From Acinetobacter sp. A47 (GTDB lineage: Bacteria > Pseudomonadota > Gammaproteobacteria > Pseudomonadales > Moraxellaceae): DNA of 64,000 nucleotides. The DNA lies in contig NZ_JSUS01000009.1 in the NCBI RefSeq assembly GCF_000805455.1, positions 1-64,000 of the forward strand. The letters run 5' to 3'. This document shows, one piece after another, positions 40,961 to 50,986 of this stretch. The notes below the pieces were generated by a model that saw only the letters and a list, made by a program, of their open reading frames with translations, ran no database searches and was not told the DNA's origin. The position numbers were made by a program, and so were the translations under genes. The first letter of the stretch is position 1. Every line of letters begins with the position of its first letter.

Positions 40961-42334
40961 TTATTGCCATTTTAACTGTTCACGTAAACGGACCACTTCA
41001 CCAATAATGGTTAAAGTTGGCGCGACGATCTGATTATCAGATACTTTGCTTGCGATGTCTGCCAAGCTACCGATAACCACTTTTTGCTCAGGTGTGGTAC
41101 CTTTCGAGATTAAAGCCACAGGCATATCTGGACGTTGGCCATGTGCAATCAGTTGCTCGCAAATACGTTCCAGACCAACCAGCCCCATATACAACACAAG
41201 TGTCTGGTTTTCATAGACCAGTTCATTCCAAGGCAGCTCAGGCGAACCTTCTTTTAGATGCCCTGTCAGGAAACGTACACTTTGTGCATAATCACGATGT
41301 GTCAGCGGAATACCCGCATAGGCTGAACAGCCAGAAGCTGCGGTAATGCCCGGTACGACCTGAAAGGTCACATTGGCCTCAACCAGTTCCTGAATCTCTT
41401 CTCCACCACGACCAAAGATAAAGGGATCACCCCCTTTTAAGCGGCAAACACGTTTACCCTGTTGCGCATATTCTACCAGCAAGGCATTGATGCCATCTTG
41501 GGGCACCGAATGATTGGATCTGGCTTTACCAACATAAATCTTTTCAGCATCACGGCGACACAAATCCAGAATCGGCGCAGAAACCAGACGGTCATATATC
41601 ACCACATCAGCCTGTTGCATTAATCGCAGTGCTTTTAAAGTCAAAAGCTCAGGATCACCCGGCCCGGCTCCAACCAGATAAACCTCGCCTTTCGGTGCCG
41701 TCCATTCAGTTAAGACCTGTTGTATCAGGTCATTGGCTACAGCAAGATTGTCATTGAAGACCTGTTCTTTCAGTGGACTGGCGTACAGATTTTCCCAGAA
41801 GATACGGCGCTCGTCCGGATTGGCAATTTTGGCTTTGACCCGCTTGCGCCATTGCCCCGAAAATTCAGCCAGTTTGCCCATGCCATGTGGCACCAGGGTT
41901 TCGATCTGGGTGCGTAACTGTCTGGACAATACGGGCGATGCGCCATTGGAAGCCACCGAAATCACCAAGGGCGAACGGTCAATAATTGCAGGCACCATAA
42001 ACCGGCAATGGGGAATATCATCGACACTATTCACCAGCAGATTACGCTGTTCACACTGCTCAAACACGGCCTTATTGACATCAGGTTGATCTGTCGCTGC
42101 AATCACCAGACGATAAGGCGTGGCCAGAACAGTTTCAGAAAAAGGAGATGCAATATATTGCCCACCTGATTGCTCAACCAGCAGGCTTAACTCGGGAATA
42201 ATCACAGGTGCAATCACATCGACAACTGCACCTGCCTTGACCAGTAAATTTGCTTTGCGGCAGGCAATATGCCCACCACCCACAATCAGACAACGTTGCT
42301 GCTGCAACTTTAAAGAGATTGGGAAGATTTCCAC
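40961..42334 (-). CDS. cysG: Siroheme synthase (trifunctional CysG)
   Basis: A 457-residue fusion. The N-terminal precorrin-2 dehydrogenase/ferrochelatase half starts with NAD-binding CLIVGGGHIACRKA and includes SVASNGASPVLSRQLR. The C-terminal uroporphyrinogen-III methyltransferase half has LVGAGPGDPELLTLKALR and GGDPFIFGRGGEE. It makes siroheme for sulfite and nitrite reductases. Its 3' end lies directly beside a palindromic repeat. Confidence 0.96.
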   Translation of the reverse strand: MEIFPISLKLQQQRCLIVGGGHIACRKANLLVKAGAVVDVIAPVIIPELSLLVEQSGGQYIASPFSETVLATPYRLVIAATDQPDVNKAVFEQCEQRNLLVNSVDDIPHCRFMVPAIIDRSPLVISVASNGASPVLSRQLRTQIETLVPHGMGKLAEFSGQWRKRVKAKIANPDERRIFWENLYASPLKEQVFNDNLAVANDLIQQVLTEWTAPKGEVYLVGAGPGDPELLTLKALRLMQQADVVIYDRLVSAPILDLCRRDAEKIYVGKARSNHSVPQDGINALLVEYAQQGKRVCRLKGGDPFIFGRGGEEIQELVEANVTFQVVPGITAASGCSAYAGIPLTHRDYAQSVRFLTGHLKEGSPELPWNELVYENQTLVLYMGLVGLERICEQLIAHGQRPDMPVALISKGTTPEQKVVIGSLADIASKVSDNQIVAPTLTIIGEVVRLREQLKWQ

Positions 42335-42401
42335 GTCATGCCTCTATATTTTCAATCTGATTGAGCTCAAGCAAAAACCATGCACACATTCGAGGCAAGG
42401 T

Positions 42402-43679
<1,278 letters not shown>

Positions 43680-43741
43680 TCATGAATAGAGAAAAAACTG
43701 GCTATAGTGTAAGGCTTTAACCTAAAAAAATACAGCGCTTG

Positions 43742-43773
43742 CGCAGCATCCAGATATAATTGCAGATGCTGCG
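43742..43773 (-). terminator. Possible terminator of the lipoprotein gene
   Basis: cgcagcatc / gatgctgcg 9-bp stem with a 14-nt loop; the minus-strand T-run begins only about ten bases past the stem, so it is a weak candidate. Confidence 0.4.
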
Positions 43774-43779
43774 TGCAAA

Positions 43780-44544
43780 CTAGTCCGGATCTTTGGGCAA
43801 GCTCGGCAAGTATTCAGCCTTGATAAACTCCTTCGCCGCATAATAAGGCAAGGTCAGTTCACTCATTCCCTCTGCATAAGATGCCAGCTCATACAATGGA
43901 TAAACAAAAACAATCCCGTTCACGCCATAGTAATAGTTATCACTGACCTGTAACTGGTCTTTCTTGATATTATGTGCTTCAAGCCAGTTCTGGTTAGCCG
44001 CATACAGTTCATCCCGAAGTTTGCTATTCATGTCGGGCTTAAGCAGCTCACTCACGGTAATATGCTTTTGATTACTCAGGTCAAAATTGACAAATTCCTG
44101 ATGTGACATGCCATGTGCCGCACCTGTAGAATAGGAATAGCTCTGAATCGCAAATGTTGCCAGATTATAGTTCTGGCCGATAAAACGGACATAAGTGCTG
44201 CTCTCGTTCTGCACACTTCCATCCGCAGGAGCTTTTACAGGCTGCTCTGGCAGATTAGTAAAGGCATTCGGCTCAGCTTTTTTCATCCGGTTAACAAAAT
44301 ATTCATCAATCCATTTCTGGTTGGTTTCAACTGTCTGCAAGTCATAACGGGTACAGCCATCTTCCAGGCACACCTTTTGTTTGGGAAGCTTGACCGCCAC
44401 GACTTTTGCATGAATCAGGGGAATATCTGTCTTGGCATCATTCACGGCTGCCGGTCGCTCCTGTTTAGGCTGGCAACCGACTAGTGCAACAACAGCCAAA
44501 ACAGGAATAAGGGGAATCATTTTTGATAATTGTGTGGTCTTCAT
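43780..44544 (-). CDS. DUF3298-type lipoprotein
   Basis: A 254-residue protein with a lipoprotein signal (VVALVGC, Cys at 24). The C-terminal half (about 135-250) contains the DUF3298 / RsiV-like domain: YSTGAAHGMSHQEFVNFDL, then ITVSELLKPD and the final VFVYPLYELASYAEG. Probably anchored to the outer or inner membrane facing the periplasm. Function is unknown. It lies next to lolA on the same strand but with a terminator between. Confidence 0.82.
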   Translation of the reverse strand: MKTTQLSKMIPLIPVLAVVALVGCQPKQERPAAVNDAKTDIPLIHAKVVAVKLPKQKVCLEDGCTRYDLQTVETNQKWIDEYFVNRMKKAEPNAFTNLPEQPVKAPADGSVQNESSTYVRFIGQNYNLATFAIQSYSYSTGAAHGMSHQEFVNFDLSNQKHITVSELLKPDMNSKLRDELYAANQNWLEAHNIKKDQLQVSDNYYYGVNGIVFVYPLYELASYAEGMSELTLPYYAAKEFIKAEYLPSLPKDPD

Positions 44545-44632
44545 CGTCAGCCAATTCTCTGATGTTTTTCTTCACTATACAAAGCCTTGCCCCTAGATGA
44601 CATTAAAAAATGTATCTTGCCCCTAACGCATG

Positions 44633-44661
44633 AAAAAAAGGCCGCATCAACTGCGGCCTTT
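44633..44661 (-). terminator. lolA terminator
   Basis: aaaggccgca / tgcggccttt 10-bp stem, 5-nt loop, with the minus-strand T-run. Confidence 0.9.
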
Positions 44662-44675
44662 CCAATGCTTGATTG

Positions 44676-45380
44676 TTACTGATCAATAATATCTGTTCCT
44701 TTAGGCGGGGTAAAATTAAATACCGATGCCGGAATTGGCTGATTGACCTTGATATTACTAAAACGGACATAAGTGGTTTGACCCAGAGAGTCCTGCAAGA
44801 CCATCAAGTTAGGTGCCTTATTGCCACCGAAACTAATGGTTAGGCTCTGGAAAGCCCCATCTTGCTGTTTCGGATACAAGGTATAGTACAGTTTGCTACG
44901 GTCAGGCTGGGTTACCCGATATGACTGCATGATCTGGTTGGTATTGCCTGACAGCAATAATGCCGGCGTATTGGCAATCTGGTCATCCAGGCTTTGGCGT
45001 ACTGCCTGTTGCAAATCAGGATCGTAGATCCAGACGACCTTACCGGTCGTTACAATGGTTTGTTTGGCCGGACTGGTGGTTTCCCAGTAAAATTTCCCCG
45101 GACGTTCAACTTTCATTGTGCCTTTAAAGGTCTGGTTCATATGCTGGGCTGTTAACCCCTTTTTCTGTGCGACTTTATTACTATTACCGGTTGCCACTTT
45201 GGTGGTCTGTTCAAAATCTGCGGTGAATCGTTGCAAGCCCGACAACTGCTGTACCAGACTGTTTGTTGCTTGCTGAGCCGATGCAGCGACAGGTGCAGCG
45301 AATACCTGACTACTCACAACAGGAGCAAGTGTCATTGCACTTAATGTTGCAGCATAAGCCATTTTTTTTACGAAATTCAT
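44676..45380 (-). CDS. lolA: Outer-membrane lipoprotein carrier protein LolA
   Basis: A 234-residue periplasmic protein with a signal peptide (about residues 1-29, cleaved after VFA). LolA features: LSGLQRFTADFEQTT, MKVERPGKFYWETTSP and KVVWIYDPDLQQAV. It ferries lipoproteins from LolCDE to the outer membrane. The loop at about 70-85 (GNSNKVAQKKGLTAQHMN) is longer than in E. coli and common to Acinetobacter-type LolA as far as I recall. Confidence 0.93.
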   Translation of the reverse strand: MNFVKKMAYAATLSAMTLAPVVSSQVFAAPVAASAQQATNSLVQQLSGLQRFTADFEQTTKVATGNSNKVAQKKGLTAQHMNQTFKGTMKVERPGKFYWETTSPAKQTIVTTGKVVWIYDPDLQQAVRQSLDDQIANTPALLLSGNTNQIMQSYRVTQPDRSKLYYTLYPKQQDGAFQSLTISFGGNKAPNLMVLQDSLGQTTYVRFSNIKVNQPIPASVFNFTPPKGTDIIDQ

Positions 45381-45614
45381 AAAAACAACCTTCTATCAGA
45401 TTTCTACTGTTATGCCGACATCTTACTGTTTTTGATCATTAAAAAAATGAAGAAAAGCACGGGTTTTGTGTAGTTCGTGTCGCAAAGTTCTATATTATGT
45501 ATGAAGTTACCGCCTTTATGTAGAGATTGCAAGGATCACTCTCCCTCTCCTTACATGGCTATTCTCTGCACAGCGAGCAGCGCAATCAATTTCAGGCTCA
45601 AGCCCGAAACACGC

Positions 45615-45645
45615 ATAAAAAAACCCGCTCAAAGCGGGTTTTTCC
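45615..45645 (-). terminator. rplU-rpmA terminator
   Basis: aaacccgct - caa - agcgggttt with flanking A/T runs, 14 bp past the rpmA stop. Confidence 0.88.
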
Positions 45646-45658
45646 GAACCGTAAAAGC

Positions 45659-45913
45659 TTAAGCTTCAACAGTTACATAGCGACGGCCAAACTGACCTTT
45701 CACTTCAAATTTTACTACGCCGTCAGCAGTAGCAAACAAAGTATGGTCACGACCCATACCAACGTTTGCACCAGCGTGGAACTCTGTACCACGTTGACGA
45801 ACGATGATGTTACCAGCAGTTACAGTTTGACCACCGTAAACTTTAACACCCAACATCTTAGGATTTGAATCACGACCGTTCTTCGTCGATCCACCGGCTT
45901 TTTTAGTTGCCAT
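45659..45913 (-). CDS. rpmA: 50S ribosomal protein L27
   Basis: An 84-residue protein with the conserved [19 protein letters not shown] start and [15 protein letters not shown]. Part of the peptidyl-transferase-adjacent large subunit. Downstream of rplU by 18 bp, the usual bacterial pair. Confidence 0.98.
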   Translation of the reverse strand: MATKKAGGSTKNGRDSNPKMLGVKVYGGQTVTAGNIIVRQRGTEFHAGANVGMGRDHTLFATADGVVKFEVKGQFGRRYVTVEA

Positions 45914-45931
45914 GTCTATTTACTCCTCGTG

Positions 45932-46243
45932 TTAGCCTGCGATACCAGTAATTTTCAACTCGGTAAACCATTGACGGTGACCTTGTTGCTTACGGTAGTG
46001 TTTACGACGACGCATTTTGATGATGCGGATTTTGTCGTGACGACCATGGCCAACTACTTCTGCAGTTACTTTTGCGCCAGCTACAACTGGAGCACCGATT
46101 TGAATGTTGTCACCGTTAACAACCATTAATACGTCATCAAACGTAATAGTCGCGCCAGTTTCAGCTTTCAATAATTCTACTTTAAGGGTTTCACCCTCAA
46201 CAACACGGTGCTGTTTACCACCGCTTTGGATTACTGCGTACAT
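45932..46243 (-). CDS. rplU: 50S ribosomal protein L21
   Basis: A 103-residue protein, [20 protein letters not shown] to the C-terminal [17 protein letters not shown] chose ATG at 46243, preceded by GGAGT, because the upstream 37 in-frame codons are leader and do not resemble L21. Binds 23S rRNA together with L20. Confidence 0.98.
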   Translation of the reverse strand: MYAVIQSGGKQHRVVEGETLKVELLKAETGATITFDDVLMVVNGDNIQIGAPVVAGAKVTAEVVGHGRHDKIRIIKMRRRKHYRKQQGHRQWFTELKITGIAG

Positions 46244-46693
46244 AATGTACTCCAACTTGCCCGTGTCGTCGTGCCGGTAAAGGGATATACCGATCTTAAA
46301 ACGAACGCCACTGGGGTTATACAAGGGGACAAATTTTAAGTGAAAATGGTCCAAACAACAAGTGATTTTGCATAAATGCCTTCATATTGATAACTTGCTT
46401 GGATTTTCAAGTAAAATCAATTAGATTGAAGGCCGACTTTTTGGATTGATTCGCAGCAAAATTTGAAATACATTTAAAAAAACAAATTTTGACAATAACA
46501 AACTGTGTTTTTACAGCGCTACGGGTAAAGTGATTGCGCTTTGGTGGGAACACCCATTTTTCTGCCTAATTTAAGACCAAAGAGTTCATGATCGTGTTTT
46601 AAATGGCAGATTACACCGTCTGTATAACAGTTTAGTCATAGATTAATTGCTACACTTGGCAACATTACCCACCTATACGAGGTTTTCCTTCAT
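46244..46693. other. 450-bp divergent gap between rplU and ispB
   Basis: Holds the rplU promoter (next entry) with a leader of about 85 nt. The side facing ispB is AT-rich; no clear promoter pair for ispB was chosen. No ORF or tRNA seen. Confidence 0.5.
46333..46361 (-). promoter_or_regulatory. rplU-rpmA promoter
   Basis: On the minus strand TTGTTG (46361-46356), 17-bp spacer, TAAAAT (46338-46333), about 90 bp before the rplU start. Confidence 0.6.
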
Positions 46694-47671
46694 ATGGTTA
46701 TCGATTTTAAGCAAGACATTCTCTCCCCTGTTGCGACAGATTTTGCTGCGATGGATCACCTCATCAATGAAGGAATCAGCTCCAAGGTGGGCCTGGTCAT
46801 GTCTGTCAGCAAGCATGTGGTGGAGGCTGGCGGCAAGCGCATGCGCCCAATCATGTGTCTGCTTGCAGCACGCGCCTGCGGTTTGACCAACATGCAGCAG
46901 GCACAGCATCTGGCGGCGGTGATCGAAATGCTGCATACCGCGACGCTGGTTCACGATGATGTGGTTGATGAATCAAGCTTGCGCCGTGGCCGACCAACCG
47001 CAAATGCCACCTGGAACAACCAGACTGCAGTTTTGGTTGGAGACTTCCTGATTGCACGTGCCTTTGACCTGCTGGTCGACCTGAATAACATGACGCTCCT
47101 CAAAGACTTTTCAACAGGCACCTGTGAAATCGCTGAAGGCGAAGTGCTACAGCTGCAATCCCAGCATCAGCCGGATACCACAGAAGAAACCTACCTAAGA
47201 ATTATTCACGGCAAAACATCACGCCTGTTCGAGCTGGCCACTGAAGGTGCAGCGATTCTGGCGGGAACTGAAGAATATCGTGAACCCTTACGCCGTTTTG
47301 CCGGGCATTTTGGCAATGCCTTTCAAATGATTGACGATATTCTGGATTACACCTCTGACGCAGAAACATTAGGTAAAAATATCGGTGATGATTTAATGGA
47401 AGGTAAGCCGACTTTACCGTTAATTTCAGCATTAGCCCATTCTACTGGCGACGATCATGCGATTATCCGTCGCAGTATTGCAACAGGTGGGATCGAGCAA
47501 CTAGACAAAGTGATCGAGATTGTACATCACTCAGGTGGCCTGGAATATTGTCAAAAACGTGCACAACAAGAAACGGATGCCGCTTTAGAAGCATTAAAAG
47601 CACTCCCGGATAATGAATATCGTCAGGCACTGATCAATTTGACCCTCATGGCTTTACATCGACTCCAATAA
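46694..47671 (+). CDS. ispB: Polyprenyl (octaprenyl) diphosphate synthase
   Basis: A 325-residue trans-isoprenyl chain-elongating enzyme. First Asp-rich motif in LVHDDVVDESSLRRG (about residue 87), second in QMIDDILDYTSD. Also GGKRMRPIMCLLAAR. It makes the ubiquinone side chain. Divergent from rplU as in many gammaproteobacteria. Chain length (C40 or C45) is not certain from sequence. Confidence 0.93.
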   Translation: MVIDFKQDILSPVATDFAAMDHLINEGISSKVGLVMSVSKHVVEAGGKRMRPIMCLLAARACGLTNMQQAQHLAAVIEMLHTATLVHDDVVDESSLRRGRPTANATWNNQTAVLVGDFLIARAFDLLVDLNNMTLLKDFSTGTCEIAEGEVLQLQSQHQPDTTEETYLRIIHGKTSRLFELATEGAAILAGTEEYREPLRRFAGHFGNAFQMIDDILDYTSDAETLGKNIGDDLMEGKPTLPLISALAHSTGDDHAIIRRSIATGGIEQLDKVIEIVHHSGGLEYCQKRAQQETDAALEALKALPDNEYRQALINLTLMALHRLQ

Positions 47672-47685
47672 TTTTCTGACTGCTT

Positions 47686-49734
47686 ATGCATTTAACTTTA
47701 TCTGATCTTTTTTTAAACATGCAGGAACAGCTTGACCAGACTCAGGCTGTTCTTGATGAACAGGTGTTGATTGAACTGGTCAATCGTATCCGCCCCAATA
47801 ACCCCAATGATGCGGATGAAGTCAAACAGCGTATTCAGGCACTGATCAAGATCCTCTTGCTCACCCCGACCTCAGCCATTTTGCTACAAAACTTTCTACT
47901 CAAGCTGATTAGCCAGTACAAACAGATTAGCCTGTATGCCGATAGCGGCATTCTTTCATTAGATGGTTTCTGGAACCAGTTAGGCCAACGCCTTGGCGCA
48001 CATTTCCTTCCTCTGGTTGAAGATGGACAGCAGCTCAGAACGTTAGTTGGCAAGGTATTTCATCAGGAAAATGATAGCGAATGGCTGGATCTGATCGACA
48101 ATCAGGACTGGATTACCTTATTTAACCTGCTGGGCGAAAGCCAAAGCAACACGCTAGAAAAACAGATTTCAAAAAATGAACTGGTCAAGGCCATTACGGT
48201 TTTGTCCTATCGCATCAGCGGCATTGGCCTGTATCCGGAATTTATTAATGCACAACCGGATATTACTGAATACGAATCGCCGTTTCTGGTACAAAACCGG
48301 GAAATTGTCGATTTCATCGAGAAATATAAGAAACAGATTGATGATCGCGATGCAGTGGTGGTGCTGCCTCCACCAGATGCCTCACAAGCATTTGTCATGC
48401 TGGACCAGTGTCGTGAAGCGGTGCTAAAAATTCGCCGTGCCACCAAGCGAATCGGGGTCAGTATCAGCCTGACCTACTTATTGTCTTTGCTGGAACAGGC
48501 AATTGACCGGATTGAACTGTTGCTCACACTGCTGGCCAGCCAGACCGAGGCACGCTATACCTCACTCGGTGAATTGGTTACCGACCTTACCAAGGCGCAT
48601 TATAACGAGAAAAGTGTCCGGCATTTATTAACCTCAACCAGTGAACTGATTGCGCTACAGGTTACCGAGAATGCCAGTAGAACCGGCGAACATTATGTCA
48701 GTACCGACAAGGCAGGCTTCTTTGGCATGTACAAGGCAGCTGCGGGAGCTGGTGCAATTATTGCCACCATGGCAACACTGAAGATTTTAACGGCACGTTT
48801 GGTTCTGGCACCTTTTGGCCATGCCTTTTTATATAGCATGAACTATGCTCTCGGTTTTATGCTGATTCACGTGTTGCACTTTACCGTTGCCACCAAACAG
48901 CCAGCCATGACCGCGGCTGCACTGGCGTCAACCGTACAGCAGCAAAAAGGCAGCAAGACCGCACAAATTGCAGAGCTGGCAGCCCTGATTATCAATATTA
49001 TCCGCACCCAGTTTATTGCGATTCTGGGCAATATCTCGATTGCGATTCCAACCGCGGCCCTGATTACCTATTTGTGGCAATACAATCTAGGCGAGCCATT
49101 ATTGAATCATGCCAAGTCAGCTGCAGTGTTACATAGTCTTAATCCGTTTACATCACTGGCTGTTCCCCATGCGGCAATTGCCGGGGTATGCCTGTTTTTC
49201 TCGGGACTCATTGCCGGCTATTTTGATAACTTGGCAGTTTACCGCAAAGTTGGCCCGCGCTTAAGACAACACCGGCGCCTGAAACGCTGGATGGGACAAA
49301 AGCGTCTGGACAAGTTTGCCAGTTATATCGAGACCAACTTAGGCGCGCTGGCAGGTAACTTCCTGTTCGGGATCATGCTTGGCAGTATGGGAACCATCGG
49401 GTTTATCCTCGGTTTACCGCTAGATATCCGTCATATTGCCTTTGCTTCTGCCAACTTTATTCAGGGCTTGATGACCATTGGCAGTCCGGATATCGGGCTG
49501 ATACTGGTTTCATTCCTTGGGGTGCTGCTCATTGGCTTAACCAACCTGTTTGTCAGCTTTACCCTGACCATTATTGTGGCCTTACGGGCACGCCGTGTCC
49601 GCTTTGCCCAGTGGAAGCCTTTGGCAAAACTGGTGACTACCCATTTCCTGACCCGTCCAAGTGACTTTTTCTGGCCACCCAAACAGCCTGTTGAAGTAGA
49701 GGAACAAAGCAAAACCACCCCTCCATCCCACTAG
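47686..49734 (+). CDS. Gcr / SpecificRecomb-family membrane protein
   Basis: A 682-residue protein of the family often labelled site-specific recombinase (Gcr). The N-terminal half is helical and soluble (about 1-340); the C-terminal half has six or so hydrophobic segments (for example LMIHVLHFTVA near 400, FIAILGNISIAIPTAALITY near 445, FLFGIMLGSMGTIGFILGLP near 570). I see no serine- or tyrosine-recombinase catalytic motif, so the recombinase label is doubtful. It follows ispB by 14 bp and is probably co-transcribed. True role unknown. Confidence 0.75.
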   Translation: MHLTLSDLFLNMQEQLDQTQAVLDEQVLIELVNRIRPNNPNDADEVKQRIQALIKILLLTPTSAILLQNFLLKLISQYKQISLYADSGILSLDGFWNQLGQRLGAHFLPLVEDGQQLRTLVGKVFHQENDSEWLDLIDNQDWITLFNLLGESQSNTLEKQISKNELVKAITVLSYRISGIGLYPEFINAQPDITEYESPFLVQNREIVDFIEKYKKQIDDRDAVVVLPPPDASQAFVMLDQCREAVLKIRRATKRIGVSISLTYLLSLLEQAIDRIELLLTLLASQTEARYTSLGELVTDLTKAHYNEKSVRHLLTSTSELIALQVTENASRTGEHYVSTDKAGFFGMYKAAAGAGAIIATMATLKILTARLVLAPFGHAFLYSMNYALGFMLIHVLHFTVATKQPAMTAAALASTVQQQKGSKTAQIAELAALIINIIRTQFIAILGNISIAIPTAALITYLWQYNLGEPLLNHAKSAAVLHSLNPFTSLAVPHAAIAGVCLFFSGLIAGYFDNLAVYRKVGPRLRQHRRLKRWMGQKRLDKFASYIETNLGALAGNFLFGIMLGSMGTIGFILGLPLDIRHIAFASANFIQGLMTIGSPDIGLILVSFLGVLLIGLTNLFVSFTLTIIVALRARRVRFAQWKPLAKLVTTHFLTRPSDFFWPPKQPVEVEEQSKTTPPSH

Positions 49735-49774
49735 CGTTGTACAGAAAAAGCTAAGAAGTACAAGTCTAACATTT

Positions 49775-49814
49775 GAACTATTTTTGGATATAATCCATCA
49801 ACCAAAAATAGTTC
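49775..49814. repeat. 13-bp perfect inverted repeat after the Gcr-type gene
   Basis: GAACTATTTTTGG (49775-49787) and CCAAAAATAGTTC (49802-49814) around a 14-bp loop containing TATAAT. No T-run follows, so it is not an obvious terminator. Confidence 0.65.
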
Positions 49815-50255
49815 ATGTGGGTTGGTATTCCCAGAATCTACTGTTCCGGTAGAAAACTTCTCAGCCGTGGTATCGTCCTTTTTTCAGGAGATACTTGCAG
49901 ATCACATCAGGTATCTCTGCTTTTGTTGATGAGTTCTTGCCATGCTGCCAAATGCACTGCCTTATTTTACAACTGATATTCTCCACCGCTATACACGACA
50001 GTGCTGGTACGGATTTTTTAGTTAAACTTAAGTTGGGTCGAAAAAGGTTGCCGTTTTATAGGTTTATTTGTTCATGCTGTTCTGTCAGGATTTTTCCATT
50101 ATGGATTGTTTCTGCCCGCTTCAGAATGTATAAAATAGCATCAGACACCAAATAAGTATTTCAAGCAAAAAATGAGATATACATCAAATTTTGTTATGTT
50201 TTTTTACTGAACCTTAAAAAAACGTCAAAATGAAATTATCATAAAATTTCAAGAC

Positions 50256-50284
50256 TTGACCAAAAGTGTACTCACGAGTACACT
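50256..50284 (+). promoter_or_regulatory. PAP2-adeIJK promoter
   Basis: TTGACC (50256-50261), exactly 17-bp spacer, TACACT (50279-50284); the PAP2 ATG is 52 bp further. Good sigma-70 match. Confidence 0.7.
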
Positions 50285-50286
50285 TT
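50263..50286. promoter_or_regulatory. 24-bp palindromic operator over the adeIJK promoter (candidate AdeN site)
   Basis: AAAGTGTACTC - ac - GAGTACACTTT: two perfect 11-bp arms. It covers the spacer and the whole -10 box, so a bound protein would block RNA polymerase. AdeN, a TetR-type protein, represses adeIJK in A. baumannii; assigning this site to it is inference. Confidence 0.65.
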
Positions 50287-50335
50287 CAAACACTCAACAA
50301 CCCTGAATAATGGTTAAGCAAATAATGAGTAGCGC

Positions 50336-50986
50336 ATGCCGTACCTATTGCTTTGTATTGGTTGCTTTTTTTTAGGATTCGGTGCGATTGGACTAATGCT
50401 TTCCAGCGCATCAACTTTAGACCTTTTAAGTGTTCAAGCTTTTTTTGAGCACCGTTCATTTACGCTTAACCATATAACAATCCTGCTCTCCCGACTCGGT
50501 GGCATGCCCTTTTTATTATTTTTAACTGCATTTTTGTGTCTTTACCAAACTTGGATTAAAAATTATAAGAATGTGACATTTATCTGTTTAAGTGTGAGCG
50601 GCAGCATTGTCATTGGTTGGCTTCTGAAATGGGGCATTGATCGGCCAAGACCAATGGAGTTTTATCACTTGGTTCAAAGCTATGGCGCATCCTTCCCAAG
50701 TGCCCATAGCCTTTATGCTGCAACCCTTGCGAGTTTGACCATGTTGTTATGCCAACAACATAAATTTCGCACCAGTGTCATTTTAGTATCTACTTTATGG
50801 TTTATTTTCATGGGGATATCTAGAGTTTATGCAGGGGTTCACTACCCGACTGACGTTCTTGCCGGTTGGGGAATTGGGTTGATTTGGACTGCGTTGCTTT
50901 GGTTTGGGCTGTATCAAAGCACTTTCAGCAACAATTTGTTTTTAGATAAAAAATCTAAATTGAGGTGGAATAATGATGTCGGCTAA
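50336..50986 (+). CDS. PAP2-family phosphatase
   Basis: A 216-residue membrane protein with the three acid-phosphatase motifs: KWGIDRPRP, SFPSAHS, and SRVYAGVHYPTDVLAG. Five or six membrane helices. PAP2 enzymes dephosphorylate lipids such as undecaprenyl diphosphate or phosphatidate. Its end overlaps the adeI start by 14 bp, so it is transcribed with, and translationally coupled to, the efflux pump. Confidence 0.9.
   Translation: MPYLLLCIGCFFLGFGAIGLMLSSASTLDLLSVQAFFEHRSFTLNHITILLSRLGGMPFLLFLTAFLCLYQTWIKNYKNVTFICLSVSGSIVIGWLLKWGIDRPRPMEFYHLVQSYGASFPSAHSLYAATLASLTMLLCQQHKFRTSVILVSTLWFIFMGISRVYAGVHYPTDVLAGWGIGLIWTALLWFGLYQSTFSNNLFLDKKSKLRWNNDVG

Larger units (their letters stand above)
49735..50335. 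other. 600-bp regulatory gap upstream of PAP2-adeIJK
   Basis: No gene. Contains a perfect 13-bp inverted repeat at 49775-49814, a 7-bp repeat GAGATAC / GTATCTC at 49888-49917 followed by a short T-run, and the promoter/operator at 50256-50286. The rest is AT-rich. Confidence 0.6.

Noticed and set aside
47686..49734. Gcr-type gene as evidence for a mobile element
   Set aside because: No recombinase catalytic motif, no flanking repeats, and the neighbours are housekeeping genes.
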